Position numbers and translations under genes: made by a program
Virus record (IMG/VR): IMGVR_UViG_3300027902_000011
Coordinates: 1 to 59,783 of that record
DNA: 59,783 nt
Strand: one strand, 5' to 3'
Origin: a virus
Notes under the pieces: model-generated
Told to the model about the DNA's origin: nothing
The model's input: only the letters and a program-made list of their open reading frames with translations
The model's database searches: none
Part shown: one piece after another, positions 34,783 through 43,202 of the stretch
Position numbering within the stretch: position 1 is the stretch's first letter
Layout of the letters: each line of letters starts with the position of its first letter

Positions 34783-35856
34783 TTACTTTGGTTTTCCGTC
34801 CGCGCCGATGATGTGCGGCTTGTGGTCCTCGACGCCTATCTGGGGAATGACCTTCTTGTCGCTCCTCCTGAGCATGCTCGGGTCTGCGGTCGCGGGCGCG
34901 CCGATCATCGCCAGGTCCTTGAGGGAGCCGCCGAAGACGTAGGAGCCGACGTGGCTCATCTTCATCCACGGGCAGAACCACACCTTCAGGCCGGCCTCGA
35001 TGGCCCTCTGACAGAACCAGTAGTCCTCAGAGAGATAACGCTTAGTTGCTGAAGCATAAGCGGTCTCATAGGCCTCGACGGCTCTCTTAGCGATGTCTTT
35101 GAGTGCTACCCCGTAATCAGCATCAACGTCTCCAGCGATCTTCTTCAGCGCCGGCATCAGGTACTCGTAGGCGTCTGGCTGGTCTATCTCTGCCTGGAAG
35201 AACTGGGTGACCATCCGAGTGCCGTCGAACGCTGCAGTACGGACGTGGTCTGGACGGAAGCGATAGCGCGGGTATCGCTCGTTGAAGCGATCCATCGCCG
35301 AGCGCTTGATCATCATGAAGCCGGTACCTATCTCCATGACCTCGCAGGGCTCGTTGATGTTTATGGAAGCGGTGCCGGCGCGAGGATTGAAGACGTAGTC
35401 GCCGATAAAGTTCTCGAGGATCGACGCGTCGCGGAGGTTCTCGTTCGGATTCTGGGGATCGCCGTAGCCCTTGTCTACCGCCATCCTGACCTTCTCCCAG
35501 CTTATGCACTTCTTGGGATACGGGCCGCCGATGACGTCGTACGGGTTGCTGTCTGAGCAACACATCGCTAGGAGGGACAGGACGTCGTTAGCCTCGAAGC
35601 CCAGGTCCGAGTCGATGAACATCATGTGGGTGCAGTCAGAGCGCATGAACTCGTCTGAGCAGTAGTTTCTAGCACGCGTGATCAGCGACTCGTTGAAGAG
35701 GTAGTATATGCTGATCGGGATGTTGTGCCGAGTAAAGATCGTCGTGACGTCCTGGATAGACCTGGTGAACATTCCAGAGCACTGGCCGCCGTACATGGGC
35801 GTCGCGAGAAACAGCTTCTGTTTCTGCATCACCTCCATTGGTACACGTAAGTCCAA
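34783..35856 (-). CDS. GT-A type glycosyltransferase
   Basis: 357 aa from TTG 35856, which has GGGAGG 8 nt upstream. The ATG five codons later lies within its own SD. LFLATPMYGGQC at the start, THMMFIDSDLGF (DxD motif, about 76-87), GGPYPKK, and DYWFCQRAIEAG as the late acidic motif support a GT-A glycosyltransferase. A GATAAATA late box precedes it. It could decorate DNA or virion proteins. Confidence 0.75.
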   Translation of the reverse strand: MDLRVPMEVMQKQKLFLATPMYGGQCSGMFTRSIQDVTTIFTRHNIPISIYYLFNESLITRARNYCSDEFMRSDCTHMMFIDSDLGFEANDVLSLLAMCCSDSNPYDVIGGPYPKKCISWEKVRMAVDKGYGDPQNPNENLRDASILENFIGDYVFNPRAGTASININEPCEVMEIGTGFMMIKRSAMDRFNERYPRYRFRPDHVRTAAFDGTRMVTQFFQAEIDQPDAYEYLMPALKKIAGDVDADYGVALKDIAKRAVEAYETAYASATKRYLSEDYWFCQRAIEAGLKVWFCPWMKMSHVGSYVFGGSLKDLAMIGAPATADPSMLRRSDKKVIPQIGVEDHKPHIIGADGKPK

Positions 35857-35920
35857 AACTAGTTCCTCCCTTTTATTCTCATTTATTTATCTTCTATAGC
35901 GCCAAAGATAGTGAAGAAAA

Positions 35921-35928
35921 GATAAATA
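35921..35928 (+). promoter_or_regulatory. Late box, near-leaderless
   Basis: GATAAATA, then GTGC, then ATG 35933. Confidence 0.75.
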
Positions 35929-35932
35929 GTGC

Positions 35933-36631
35933 ATGAACACACACATTCCTTACACTTATTTTCTCAAGTGGTCTGCAACCGGCGTAAAATACTATGGCGT
36001 CCGCTATAGAAAAGGTTGTTCACCGTCTGATCTTTGGAACCCCTATAAAACAAGTAGCAACTATGTCAAAAGATATATTAAATTGCACGGCGACCCAGAT
36101 ATACGAGAAATACGAAAAACATTCAAGACACCTAAAGAAGCACGAATCTGGGAAGATAAAGTCATTAGACGTACTAAGGCCGTTTTCCGAGATGATTTTC
36201 TAAACAAAAAACAACCTTCCGATGGTTTTCGTGCACCGTGGGGTTCTAAAGAATATCGAGAAAAAATAGGAGAAACTATAAAACGTACCCATGCGTTAGG
36301 AAAGATATGGACCTCCAAAAGACGTCGTAAACAAAAGAAAATCATGTCTGAGAGAGCAAAAAAGATGTGGCGTGACCCAGAAAAACGAAAATCACAAACA
36401 GAGCGATCTCGTGCATTTGGGACAGAACACTTCAAAATGATGTCTGATATAGCACGATCATCTAAGAGGGTACTCAAGATAAGAACTAAAAATATGAAGA
36501 ATGTAAACCTACGAAAGATATCTTGTCCATATTGTTCCTTTGTTGCTAACCCTGGTCACGTTGGGCGTCATGTGAAACGTCTTCACGCCGAAGAATATGA
36601 AGCATCAAAATACAATAATGTATCGCCTTGA
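35933..36631 (+). CDS. GIY-YIG homing endonuclease with C-terminal zinc finger
   Basis: 232 aa. YTYFLKWSATGVKYYGVRY, the phage GIY-YIG variant, with SNYVKRYIKLHGDP. Basic middle. C-terminal finger CPYCSFVANPGHVGRHVKRLH (C2H2). The last 86 nt are antisense to the end of the gene at 36546. Strongly AT-rich. Confidence 0.88.
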   Translation: MNTHIPYTYFLKWSATGVKYYGVRYRKGCSPSDLWNPYKTSSNYVKRYIKLHGDPDIREIRKTFKTPKEARIWEDKVIRRTKAVFRDDFLNKKQPSDGFRAPWGSKEYREKIGETIKRTHALGKIWTSKRRRKQKKIMSERAKKMWRDPEKRKSQTERSRAFGTEHFKMMSDIARSSKRVLKIRTKNMKNVNLRKISCPYCSFVANPGHVGRHVKRLHAEEYEASKYNNVSP

Positions 36632-37085
36632 AGATGTCTTTTTTATGGTCTTCCTTAGAACCCTTTTTAGTAACACGAAAAAGATATTTCAGGGCGGTAT
36701 CTCGGCATGAAGTAAATGCAGAACCTAAGGCTTTCCACATGTCGAACGCCTCGATGTCGTCAGTCGCCTTGTAGTGCTCGCCGTACGTCTTAGCGACGTA
36801 CTCCAGGAGCTCGGAGACGATCTCTGGCTCGTCGTACTTGAACTTGGTCTCGTTCGTCTTCGCTGTCATCTTGAAGCCGTTTGAGAACGTCCAGCTAGTG
36901 TTCGCGAACGGCGACGAAGAGATATAGCCAATGGGCGACGTAGTCTTGATCTCGTCCTCTCGCGGATCGAGCGGGAACGGACAGTCGTCGATGCCGCAGT
37001 CGGGCAACTTGTCGCCGCGCCTGGAGCAGAGGAAGCACGACTCCCTCCACGGGTACAGCTTGTCGGGTCCTGTAGTGTCGGTCAT
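36546..37085 (-). CDS. DUF3310-like phage protein
   Basis: 179 aa from ATG 37085, overlapping the methyltransferase stop by ATGA. N-terminal half has cysteines (CFLCSRRGDKLPDCGIDDC). The C-terminal half, IEAFDMWKALG, TALKYLFRVTKKGSKEDHKKDIFKAIHYCILML, matches the DUF3310 (SaV-like) pattern of phage nucleotide-linked proteins. The C-terminus is AT-rich near the endonuclease. Confidence 0.7.
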   Translation of the reverse strand: MTDTTGPDKLYPWRESCFLCSRRGDKLPDCGIDDCPFPLDPREDEIKTTSPIGYISSSPFANTSWTFSNGFKMTAKTNETKFKYDEPEIVSELLEYVAKTYGEHYKATDDIEAFDMWKALGSAFTSCRDTALKYLFRVTKKGSKEDHKKDIFKAIHYCILMLHILRREDVSHDAQRDQG

Positions 37086-38284
37086 GCGAACGCTGCCTCT
37101 ACCGAGACCATAGACGTCGGAGAGTCGTCCCTCGTCTCGTGCTTCTGTTGGTGGTTGGACTGGAACAGGTAGTCCGTCTTGACCCAGGGACGCTCGTCCT
37201 CGAGAGCTGCGACCACCTCCGATGCCATGTCGGCAGCGGTGTCGACTGGCACGTTCTGACAGACGTGGTTGAGCTGGCGCTTCGGATCGAGGAGCTCGAA
37301 GTCTTGCGGGAGTCCCATGATCGTCATGCACTCTCGATAGTTCAGGAAGCGGTCCTTGGTCGGATGCGCGATGTTGATCTGGAGGTGGCCGACGAACGCG
37401 CCGATATAGTCCTTGGGAATGATGATCGAGCGGTGCATGATGCCTCCGCCCTTTGCCAGCTTCTCAGTGACCCGACCGGTCCACGCCGCCTCGCGCTCGT
37501 ATCCCTTCTTGGTCAGCCACTCGCCGAGCTGCTCATAGGAGACACCGTTGTCTTCGATGATCTCCAGAACCTGAGTAGACTTCATGATCCCCTTTGAGAA
37601 CTCTCGGTGGGTCACGCCTCCAGCGACTTCTTCGAGTACGAAGCGATACAGGGCATCCTCTGACGGCTTCTTCTTCGTGGGCGTCTCGGTCTGGAAGTTG
37701 CTCTTGACGCCGAGGATCAGGTCCTCGATTCTCTGGTGGTCGCGTCGGAAGTAGTTCAAGATCGGCGCCTTGTCGCCCTTCCAGAAGAAATAGAACGAGC
37801 GCTCGCGGATCTGAGGGACACCGTGGAACAGCGACTTGGTACGGTACACCGACATGGTGTACCCGTACTTCTTACCGACGGCACGGATGCGCTCGCGCAC
37901 CGGCTCGCCCATAGCACTTGCTAAAGCAGGAGCATTTTCACCCCAATAAACGTCTGGTTTCATTTCACCAAGTACATATTCTGCACAAGTTACAAGCCAT
38001 TCATTCAACGGATTATTTGCACCCGCAGTTTTGGAGAGCATGCTAAGACCTGCGCAAGGGCAGACAGACGACACCACGTCGATCTTTCCTCGCGGTCGTT
38101 TATCACCTTTATCAACAACAATATAGGGAATAACCTTTCCCTGCTGTTTATAATAATTCAACAAATGGGAATCATTTGCTGCAAATGGCGTATAAGAGAC
38201 CAAGTATTCTGGCGGTTTGCCGAATACGCGTTCTGAAGCAAGCGTCTCGCCGCCGATCAATGGGACTATGCTAACATGCTTCAT
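37082..38284 (-). CDS. DNA (cytosine-5) methyltransferase
   Basis: 400 aa. Catalytic motif IV VCPCAGLSML (Pro-Cys), motif VI WGENAPAL (ENV-like), motif VIII QIRERSFYF, late LNYRECMTIMGLPQDF (motif IX-X region). Methylates C5 of cytosine in DNA. With the glycosyltransferase-like and dCMP genes downstream it may belong to a base-modification set. The 5' third alternates between AT-rich and GC-rich blocks. It overlaps the upstream endonuclease by 14 nt. Confidence 0.88.
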   Translation of the reverse strand: MKHVSIVPLIGGETLASERVFGKPPEYLVSYTPFAANDSHLLNYYKQQGKVIPYIVVDKGDKRPRGKIDVVSSVCPCAGLSMLSKTAGANNPLNEWLVTCAEYVLGEMKPDVYWGENAPALASAMGEPVRERIRAVGKKYGYTMSVYRTKSLFHGVPQIRERSFYFFWKGDKAPILNYFRRDHQRIEDLILGVKSNFQTETPTKKKPSEDALYRFVLEEVAGGVTHREFSKGIMKSTQVLEIIEDNGVSYEQLGEWLTKKGYEREAAWTGRVTEKLAKGGGIMHRSIIIPKDYIGAFVGHLQINIAHPTKDRFLNYRECMTIMGLPQDFELLDPKRQLNHVCQNVPVDTAADMASEVVAALEDERPWVKTDYLFQSNHQQKHETRDDSPTSMVSVEAAFA

Positions 38285-38873
38285 TGTGAACTTTCTTCAT
38301 GTGTTGTGCTACGTTTCCGTGGTTGCCTGTATATTCACATAGAGGACATTTGGCCTTTCCATGTAAAGCAGATAAACAACTCTGCCGTTTTTCCGGATCA
38401 GCCATATGTTCAGTCGCCCTAAGTTTTCTAAGTTGTTGCATTTGTGGATCAGTATAATATCGTTTTTTGAATGCTTCGCCTTGTTGGCGCTTAAGTTCAG
38501 ACGAAGTCATCCGTTCTTTTTGTATTTTGGATCTATGTTCAGACAGTTCAAGAATATTGCTTTTATAATTCCAACCCTTGCCACCAGATGCTATGTTCCA
38601 TCCCAATTTTTGTTTGGGACGAAGTTCCTTTTCCTTCTTGTAACAGTCGTCTAAAGAACCCTCGAACAGCGTCTGAACATGCTCATCAAAAGTCAGTTTT
38701 GTCAGTCTAATTCTATGACCAATTTCACTCTTTCCAGACCGATGATCTAAAAAGCGCCGATAGACTCCTTTTTTTCGAGTTACCACACCAACATAACCAT
38801 GTTCAAGTGACCCAATATGTTCTGGGTCTTGAATGTGATACACATAGCCTTGAGTTTCTTTAGTCCGCGCCAT
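38271..38873 (-). CDS. GIY-YIG homing endonuclease with C-terminal zinc finger
   Basis: 200 aa. GYVYHIQDPEHIGSLEHGYVGVV and RFLDHRSGKSEIGHRIR give the GIY-YIG module. KQKLGWNIASGGKGWN follows, then basic helices, and a C2H2 finger CPLCEYTGNHGNVAQHMKKVH like that of 35933. The stop lies 14 nt inside the methyltransferase start. Confidence 0.85.
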   Translation of the reverse strand: MARTKETQGYVYHIQDPEHIGSLEHGYVGVVTRKKGVYRRFLDHRSGKSEIGHRIRLTKLTFDEHVQTLFEGSLDDCYKKEKELRPKQKLGWNIASGGKGWNYKSNILELSEHRSKIQKERMTSSELKRQQGEAFKKRYYTDPQMQQLRKLRATEHMADPEKRQSCLSALHGKAKCPLCEYTGNHGNVAQHMKKVHNEAC

Positions 38874-38911
38874 TGACTATTTATGTGCCGGCACACGGAC
38901 AGCAGCACCTC

Positions 38912-39751
38912 TTAGGTGAAGAACTCCTCGAGCGTTCTTTCTGGAACTGCTTGAGAAGCATTCCAGCATTTTTTCCATGCGATCTCAGCAGCCACCTTGG
39001 TCTGGCCTCCCCACTTACCGATGCCCTCCTTAGTGATCTTGTCGTACAGCTTCACGAACTGGGGAAACTTGGCCTGCAGCGCCCTCATGGACTCGTTGTG
39101 CGTGTCGATAGTCCGAGACAGGGTCATGCCCCCGACAGACTGCTGCGTCGGCATCGGCCTCACGCGGTAGCGTAGGGAGATGCGGTTCTGGTACCCCATC
39201 GACAACAGCTGGAGGGTTATGTTGAAGTCTTCGGCGTGGGGAACGTCGTGCCAGCTCAACTTGTCGTGAGGGAACGTCTTCGCGTTGTAGAAGTGCGCGC
39301 CGTTCTGACGAAAGTTCTGGTGGAACATCTTCTCCAGGGGAGGGTTCCAGCATATCTCGAGACCACAGGTGACGAAGTCGTCCAGCCACTCCGACATCAG
39401 GTCGAACGCGGCGTCGTAGTCTGGGTCCTTGAACTTTGTGTTCCAGAGGGGAAACTTGTCTTTTTCTGTTGCTAATCTCGTATATGCAAAGTTATACAGA
39501 TCGTCGTCTAAAACACCATACTTGGTGACCTTATCCTTGATGGCCTGTTTCGCGATCCATTCACGAACATAAGAGATACCAGTACCTTGCACTGGGCATA
39601 ACAGGGTCGGATAACCCTTCTTGCCATGCATCTCAGCGTCCTGCTCGTCGACGACTAATACGGTTTTCTTCTTCCACTTCTCGGGAAGATTTTCAAACGT
39701 ATATTGGCGGGATCTGCGGTATGTGGGAATGTAAAGTTTCTCAAGGCTCAT
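38912..39751 (-). CDS. TAGT-like DNA-base glycosyltransferase (candidate)
   Basis: 279 aa. YIPTYRRSRQYTFENLP, KKTVLVVDEQDAEMH, GISYVREWIAKQA, KYGVLDDDLYNF and later HAEDFNITLQLLSMGYQNRI form the GT-A-like pattern of TET/JBP-associated glycosyltransferases (DDD motif, then ED). Those phage enzymes attach sugars to hydroxymethylpyrimidines in DNA. The neighbourhood with C5 methylase and dCMP hydroxymethylase-like genes supports this. The N-terminal third is AT-rich. Confidence 0.65.
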   Translation of the reverse strand: MSLEKLYIPTYRRSRQYTFENLPEKWKKKTVLVVDEQDAEMHGKKGYPTLLCPVQGTGISYVREWIAKQAIKDKVTKYGVLDDDLYNFAYTRLATEKDKFPLWNTKFKDPDYDAAFDLMSEWLDDFVTCGLEICWNPPLEKMFHQNFRQNGAHFYNAKTFPHDKLSWHDVPHAEDFNITLQLLSMGYQNRISLRYRVRPMPTQQSVGGMTLSRTIDTHNESMRALQAKFPQFVKLYDKITKEGIGKWGGQTKVAAEIAWKKCWNASQAVPERTLEEFFT

Positions 39752-39767
39752 CAGTCATTCTTTCCAT

Positions 39768-39835
39768 GATAAATAATCTGCCGATCGCGGACGGACATCC
39801 CATCGGCACTAGACCTGAACAGAGGACCAGCCACC
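39768..39835 (+). promoter_or_regulatory. Late promoter plus conserved leader hairpin, copy 6
   Basis: GATAAATA (39768-39775), then TGCCGAT/ATCGGCA (39779-39785/39802-39808): G-C to A-T pair exchanges in the outer stem relative to other copies. Inner GGA/TCC, then CTAGACC and AGAGGACC. Confidence 0.85.
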
Positions 39836-40393
39836 ATGCTATTTATACCCAACAAGTACACTTCTTGGTACATTTCACTCATAGTCAAACGTCGTCTCTT
39901 TCCTGCTCCTAAACCGCACGAGAAGCATCACATTCTTCCCAAGTGCAGACATCCTAAACTCCAAAAATCTAAACTCAACACTGTCTCACTTACATATCGC
40001 GAGCACTTTATTGCTCATTGGTTGCTTACTAAAATGTTCACCGATAAATTGACGATCTACCAAATGGCTAAAGGCTTCAATAAGATGGCTCAAGTAAATA
40101 AAAATCAAACTCGTATAATCCCCTCGAGATATTACGCTATAGCCAAAAAGACGTTTGCTAAAGCACAAACTGGCATTCCTCGCGGCCCCATGTCTGAAAA
40201 GGCAAAAATAAAAATGCGTGGTCCTCGGTCACCATGGTCTGCAGAACGACGAGCGGCCCAACCAAAAACTCGCGTCGATAAGGGAAGAAGACGCGGTCCT
40301 CAAAAGAACCCATGCGAGACTAGACTGCCATTCAGTGAGGTTCATCGTCAAAATCTCAGTCTTGCATCATACCGGCGATGGGCTGCTGCTTAG
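39836..40393 (+). CDS. HNH homing endonuclease
   Basis: 185 aa. EKHHILPKCRHP, NTVSLTYREHFIAHWLLTKMF is the phage HNH type (HH-ILP, REH-x-x-AH). NUMOD3-like repeat MSEKAKIKMRGP and SEVHRQNLSLASYRR follow. Lies between the glycosyltransferase-like and deaminase genes, opposite direction, with no overlap at the 3' end. Confidence 0.85.
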   Translation: MLFIPNKYTSWYISLIVKRRLFPAPKPHEKHHILPKCRHPKLQKSKLNTVSLTYREHFIAHWLLTKMFTDKLTIYQMAKGFNKMAQVNKNQTRIIPSRYYAIAKKTFAKAQTGIPRGPMSEKAKIKMRGPRSPWSAERRAAQPKTRVDKGRRRGPQKNPCETRLPFSEVHRQNLSLASYRRWAAA

Positions 40394-40400
40394 ATATTCC

Positions 40401-40622
40401 TCATGCGTCGGGTGCGGAAACTTGTGGCACTTCTCGCCACTCTTCTCTCATCCATACCGGTTTACCATTTTCATAGTCTGTCACAGACCACAGTTGCTGA
40501 AGTCTAGGCCTCCCTGGGCCGGACATAAACCCGCCCAGAACAGAAACAACCCAGCGAACTTGGGCGTTGCACTCACTAGTAGTGTGTCGTGCAATAAATG
40601 CTTTTTCTACTATCTCGTCCAC
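40401..40622 (-). CDS. Small protein with GTG start (73 aa)
   Basis: VDEIVEKAFIARHTTSECNA and on to EWREVPQVSAPDA. GTG 40622 overlaps the deaminase stop by 13 nt; no clear SD, so translation is probably coupled. Trp-rich middle (QLWSVTDYENGKPVWMREEW). Unknown function. Confidence 0.6.
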   Translation of the reverse strand: MDEIVEKAFIARHTTSECNAQVRWVVSVLGGFMSGPGRPRLQQLWSVTDYENGKPVWMREEWREVPQVSAPDA

Positions 40623-41161
40623 GAGCTGAACTGTAGGCCGGCCTCTGTCAAGAACTTGGTAGTGTCCTTGAAGGAGTCTGCCCAACGGTTGTTGGGCTCC
40701 TCGAACTTCTTGGGGTAGCGCATGACGACGCGCTTGATGCCGACCTGGATGATGCCGAGGGCGCAGTGCGCGCACAACGGACAGCCCTCGATGTATATGG
40801 TAGATCCGTCTAGGGATACCCCAGTAAAAGAGGCGTTATAGATCGCATTCATCTCTGCATGGACGACCCTCTTGAGCTTGGTCTCACGATGCTCGTACAG
40901 TGCCTGGCTGTCGTCCATCTTGCGAGGAAAGCCGTTGTAGCCGGTCGAGAGGATCTGCCTCTTGTCGCCTACGACCACTGCACCGACCTTGGTCGACGGA
41001 TCCTTGGACCACTGCGCAATATCTTGAGCGAGGTCGAGGTAGCGTCCGTCCCACTTGTCTAGCCCAACGACGCCATAGACTGCATCTTGAACATAGACAA
41101 CCTTCCTTCTGCTGTAGCCGCCCTTGAAGCCTTCCTTGAAATCTTCCCAGATCTTACTCAT
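40610..41161 (-). CDS. cd: dCMP deaminase
   Basis: 183 aa from ATG 41161. Zinc deaminase motifs VVHAEMNAI (HAE, proton shuttle Glu) and EGCPLCAHCALGI (CxxC), plus TKVGAVVV and GYNGFPR at the start of the domain. Turns dCMP into dUMP for dTTP synthesis. It overlaps the dCMP hydroxymethylase-like gene by 8 nt, so the two dCMP-consuming enzymes are made together. Confidence 0.92.
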   Translation of the reverse strand: MSKIWEDFKEGFKGGYSRRKVVYVQDAVYGVVGLDKWDGRYLDLAQDIAQWSKDPSTKVGAVVVGDKRQILSTGYNGFPRKMDDSQALYEHRETKLKRVVHAEMNAIYNASFTGVSLDGSTIYIEGCPLCAHCALGIIQVGIKRVVMRYPKKFEEPNNRWADSFKDTTKFLTEAGLQFSSWTR

Positions 41162-41897
41162 TGGTCGCCTTCTCAACCCACGGACTATCTGGGTACTTCT
41201 TCGCGTACAGTTCCTTCGTGACGTGGTGCGAGCCCGTGTTGCCGTACCAGTCAACCAGGTAGAAGTTGCGCTCGTAGACGTGCAGGGAGCCCGCGTTCCA
41301 GTGGATCTGTCCCTTCTGGGCGCCGATCTCGAGGCACACCAGGTCCTGTACGTAGTCTTGCCACGCAAGGTCGTTTCGGAAGCCGGCCCAGCAGTCGTTG
41401 GATCGCATCTGAACGACGACGTCTAGCTTGCCGTCTCGCAGTAGGTACTGGACAGCGTTGGTACACATGAAGTCGCTCATCCCGTCGAGGTTGTAGTCAT
41501 ACCACATCGAGGGACGGTTGTAGATCATGACTGCACGGCGCGAGTCCGGGTTCTTTCGCAGTTCTCCGACGGCGTGCTGGAACTGTGCGTAGTTGTCGGG
41601 GTGCCAGATGACCCAGCCGTAGTTAGAGTTGATGAAGCCGGTCTTAGACGCGCACTTGATCCAGATGGGCGGGATGCCGCCCGGAATGGCGTCGACCCTG
41701 AGTGACTGGCTCTTGTACCACGCGAGTTCTCGCTCGACGTAGCGCTTGTTCACGTCGCCGAAGATCGTCGGCTCGTCGGCGATGAAGCTGGCGCCGACGA
41801 TCTCGATCGTCTTGCACCCGGTCTTGTCGGTGATGAACTTCCTGTACTGAAGACGATCGGCGAACTCGTCTCTAATATCTATTACGCCTGGTTTCAT
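41154..41897 (-). CDS. 42: dCMP hydroxymethylase-like (thymidylate synthase fold)
   Basis: 247 aa from ATG 41897, in ATGA overlap with the endonuclease stop. Thymidylate synthase fold: MCTNAVQYLLRDGKL with the nucleophile Cys, QMRSNDCWAG, GFRNDLAWQ and NAGSLHVYERNFYLV. At the position of the uracil-recognising Asn (GLPFN in synthases) it has Asp (GFRND), as in T4 gp42, which prefers dCMP. Product would be 5-hydroxymethyl-dCMP. Substrate not proven. Confidence 0.8.
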   Translation of the reverse strand: MKPGVIDIRDEFADRLQYRKFITDKTGCKTIEIVGASFIADEPTIFGDVNKRYVERELAWYKSQSLRVDAIPGGIPPIWIKCASKTGFINSNYGWVIWHPDNYAQFQHAVGELRKNPDSRRAVMIYNRPSMWYDYNLDGMSDFMCTNAVQYLLRDGKLDVVVQMRSNDCWAGFRNDLAWQDYVQDLVCLEIGAQKGQIHWNAGSLHVYERNFYLVDWYGNTGSHHVTKELYAKKYPDSPWVEKATNE

Positions 41898-42433
41898 TGT
41901 TTCTCTTCCATATTTTTGTATCTTGTTACCCAACCCTTTTGAGTAATTGCAGAACAGGAACCGTAACGTTCTATAATCGTTTTGGTTGCTTTGACCGTTT
42001 GTTCTGTTGTTCTTTTAGTACCTCTAGCATTTTTGTTGCCCAATTTAGCAATCCGCATTTTTTCTATAGAAGCAGCAGCATGCTTCTTTCTAAACATTGG
42101 GTTTTTATCTTTTCTTACATCGTGATGGTTTTTAGAGATATTTTGTTTGTGTTCTTCTGAGAATTTTGGGCGTTTATATCCTTGCACAGAACGTCCTAAT
42201 GGAAAGTGGCGCTTTAATATATTGTGAGCACAAGCATCTTCATGCCGACCAAAAAGTTTATACCTCAATTTGTGTACTAAAGTATGTTCCTTTGCAGTCA
42301 AAAACGTAATATTCTTTTTAACATATTCACCGCCTTCATATCCTGGGACTATACGATGTTGATGCAATCCAGACTCATAGAGTCTAAGACTGCCTTGAAG
42401 AATAAGACTATCATATATACGTTTATAGTTCAT
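41894..42433 (-). CDS. HNH homing endonuclease with NUMOD3-type repeats
   Basis: 179 aa; same family as 903-1514: LHQHRIVPGYEGGEYVKKNITF, TAKEHTLVHKLRYKLFG, then SEEHKQNISKNH. Stop TGA overlaps the next start (ATGA). The ATG lies 11 nt inside the upstream gene behind an A-rich TAAATAAAA stretch. Confidence 0.88.
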   Translation of the reverse strand: MNYKRIYDSLILQGSLRLYESGLHQHRIVPGYEGGEYVKKNITFLTAKEHTLVHKLRYKLFGRHEDACAHNILKRHFPLGRSVQGYKRPKFSEEHKQNISKNHHDVRKDKNPMFRKKHAAASIEKMRIAKLGNKNARGTKRTTEQTVKATKTIIERYGSCSAITQKGWVTRYKNMEEKQ

Positions 42434-42773
42434 TTTTTATTTTATTTAGAGAATCACGGTCAATCTGCTGCCCGTCCATTTTTCCACGTGAATAACTAAC
42501 AAAAAACGACAGATAGTTAATTGCATCTTTGGCAGAATCTTCCAGAGACTCGAAGTTGGGTTTTTCTCCAGACTCTAATGCTTGCATCAAAGAATACATA
42601 CGAATAAGTTTTTGATATGCCATATCCAAGATGGTTGCACACCCGCGTGGATAATGATCTGCTTGTCTTATAGAAGACTTCTCAGATTGATAATCAGCAC
42701 TTTTTTTGATCTGGAGGTCGATGCACTCACGAAGGACTGCAACGGACTCACGTTCTTTTGGGGGTTGTGCCAT
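42423..42773 (-). CDS. DUF1599/Nmad-type nucleotide-modification protein
   Basis: 116 aa. VLRECIDLQIKKSADYQSEK, GCATILDMAYQKLIRMYSLM, NFESLEDSAKDAINYLSFFV matches the DUF1599 domain often found near base-modification genes in phages. Early promoter immediately upstream. The gene is AT-rich, as if co-transferred with the endonuclease. Confidence 0.7.
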   Translation of the reverse strand: MAQPPKERESVAVLRECIDLQIKKSADYQSEKSSIRQADHYPRGCATILDMAYQKLIRMYSLMQALESGEKPNFESLEDSAKDAINYLSFFVSYSRGKMDGQQIDRDSLNKIKNEL

Positions 42774-42778
42774 GGTTT

Positions 42779-42807
42779 ATCCTACACTATTTGAGGTAAC
42801 TTGTCAA
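42779..42807 (-). promoter_or_regulatory. Early promoter
   Basis: -35 TTGACA (42807-42802), 17-nt spacer ending AGTG, -10 TAGGAT (42784-42779). Confidence 0.85.
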
Positions 42808-43202
42808 TCATAGACTCGCTTGAGCAGTCCCACGTTCTTCTTGTGAGAGGGCGACTTGAACCCCGGCGGTTTGATCAGGTCGGGCAACCCGAGTTTGTTG
42901 GGGCGCGACTTCTTGACACCGACCTCCTTGGTCATGTTCGCCGAGTGGACCTCCCTCCACGCCTTGTGGGCGTTGACGTTGAACGCGTCGAGGGTGCCGA
43001 TGGCGACCACGCAGAGGTCGATCAGTGCGTCGACCGCGTCGTCTGCCGTCTCGGCGTTCTTGAGTTCCGTGAGCTCCTCTTGCAAGAACGAGATGCGGAA
43101 CTCGAGGTACTTCTTGAGGGTCGCGTCGTCCATGTCGTCGACCACGTCGTGGAAGCCGAACTTCTCATGCATGTCGTAGATGTCTTTGACCCAGTCTGTC
43201 AC
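42804..43202 (-). CDS. MazG-like NTP pyrophosphohydrolase
   Basis: 132 aa. FLQEELTELKNAETADDAVDALIDLCVVAIGTLDA holds the EExxE and ExxD-type metal residues of the all-alpha NTP-PPase fold. Lowers (d)NTP or ppGpp levels in related phages. Overlaps the upstream gene by ATGA. Confidence 0.75.
   Translation of the reverse strand: MTDWVKDIYDMHEKFGFHDVVDDMDDATLKKYLEFRISFLQEELTELKNAETADDAVDALIDLCVVAIGTLDAFNVNAHKAWREVHSANMTKEVGVKKSRPNKLGLPDLIKPPGFKSPSHKKNVGLLKRVYD

Noticed and set aside
41154-41897. Ordinary thymidylate synthase
   Set aside because: The residue matching the uracil-recognising Asn is Asp and the PCH nucleophile motif is MCT, both favouring dCMP hydroxymethylase, though activity is unproven.
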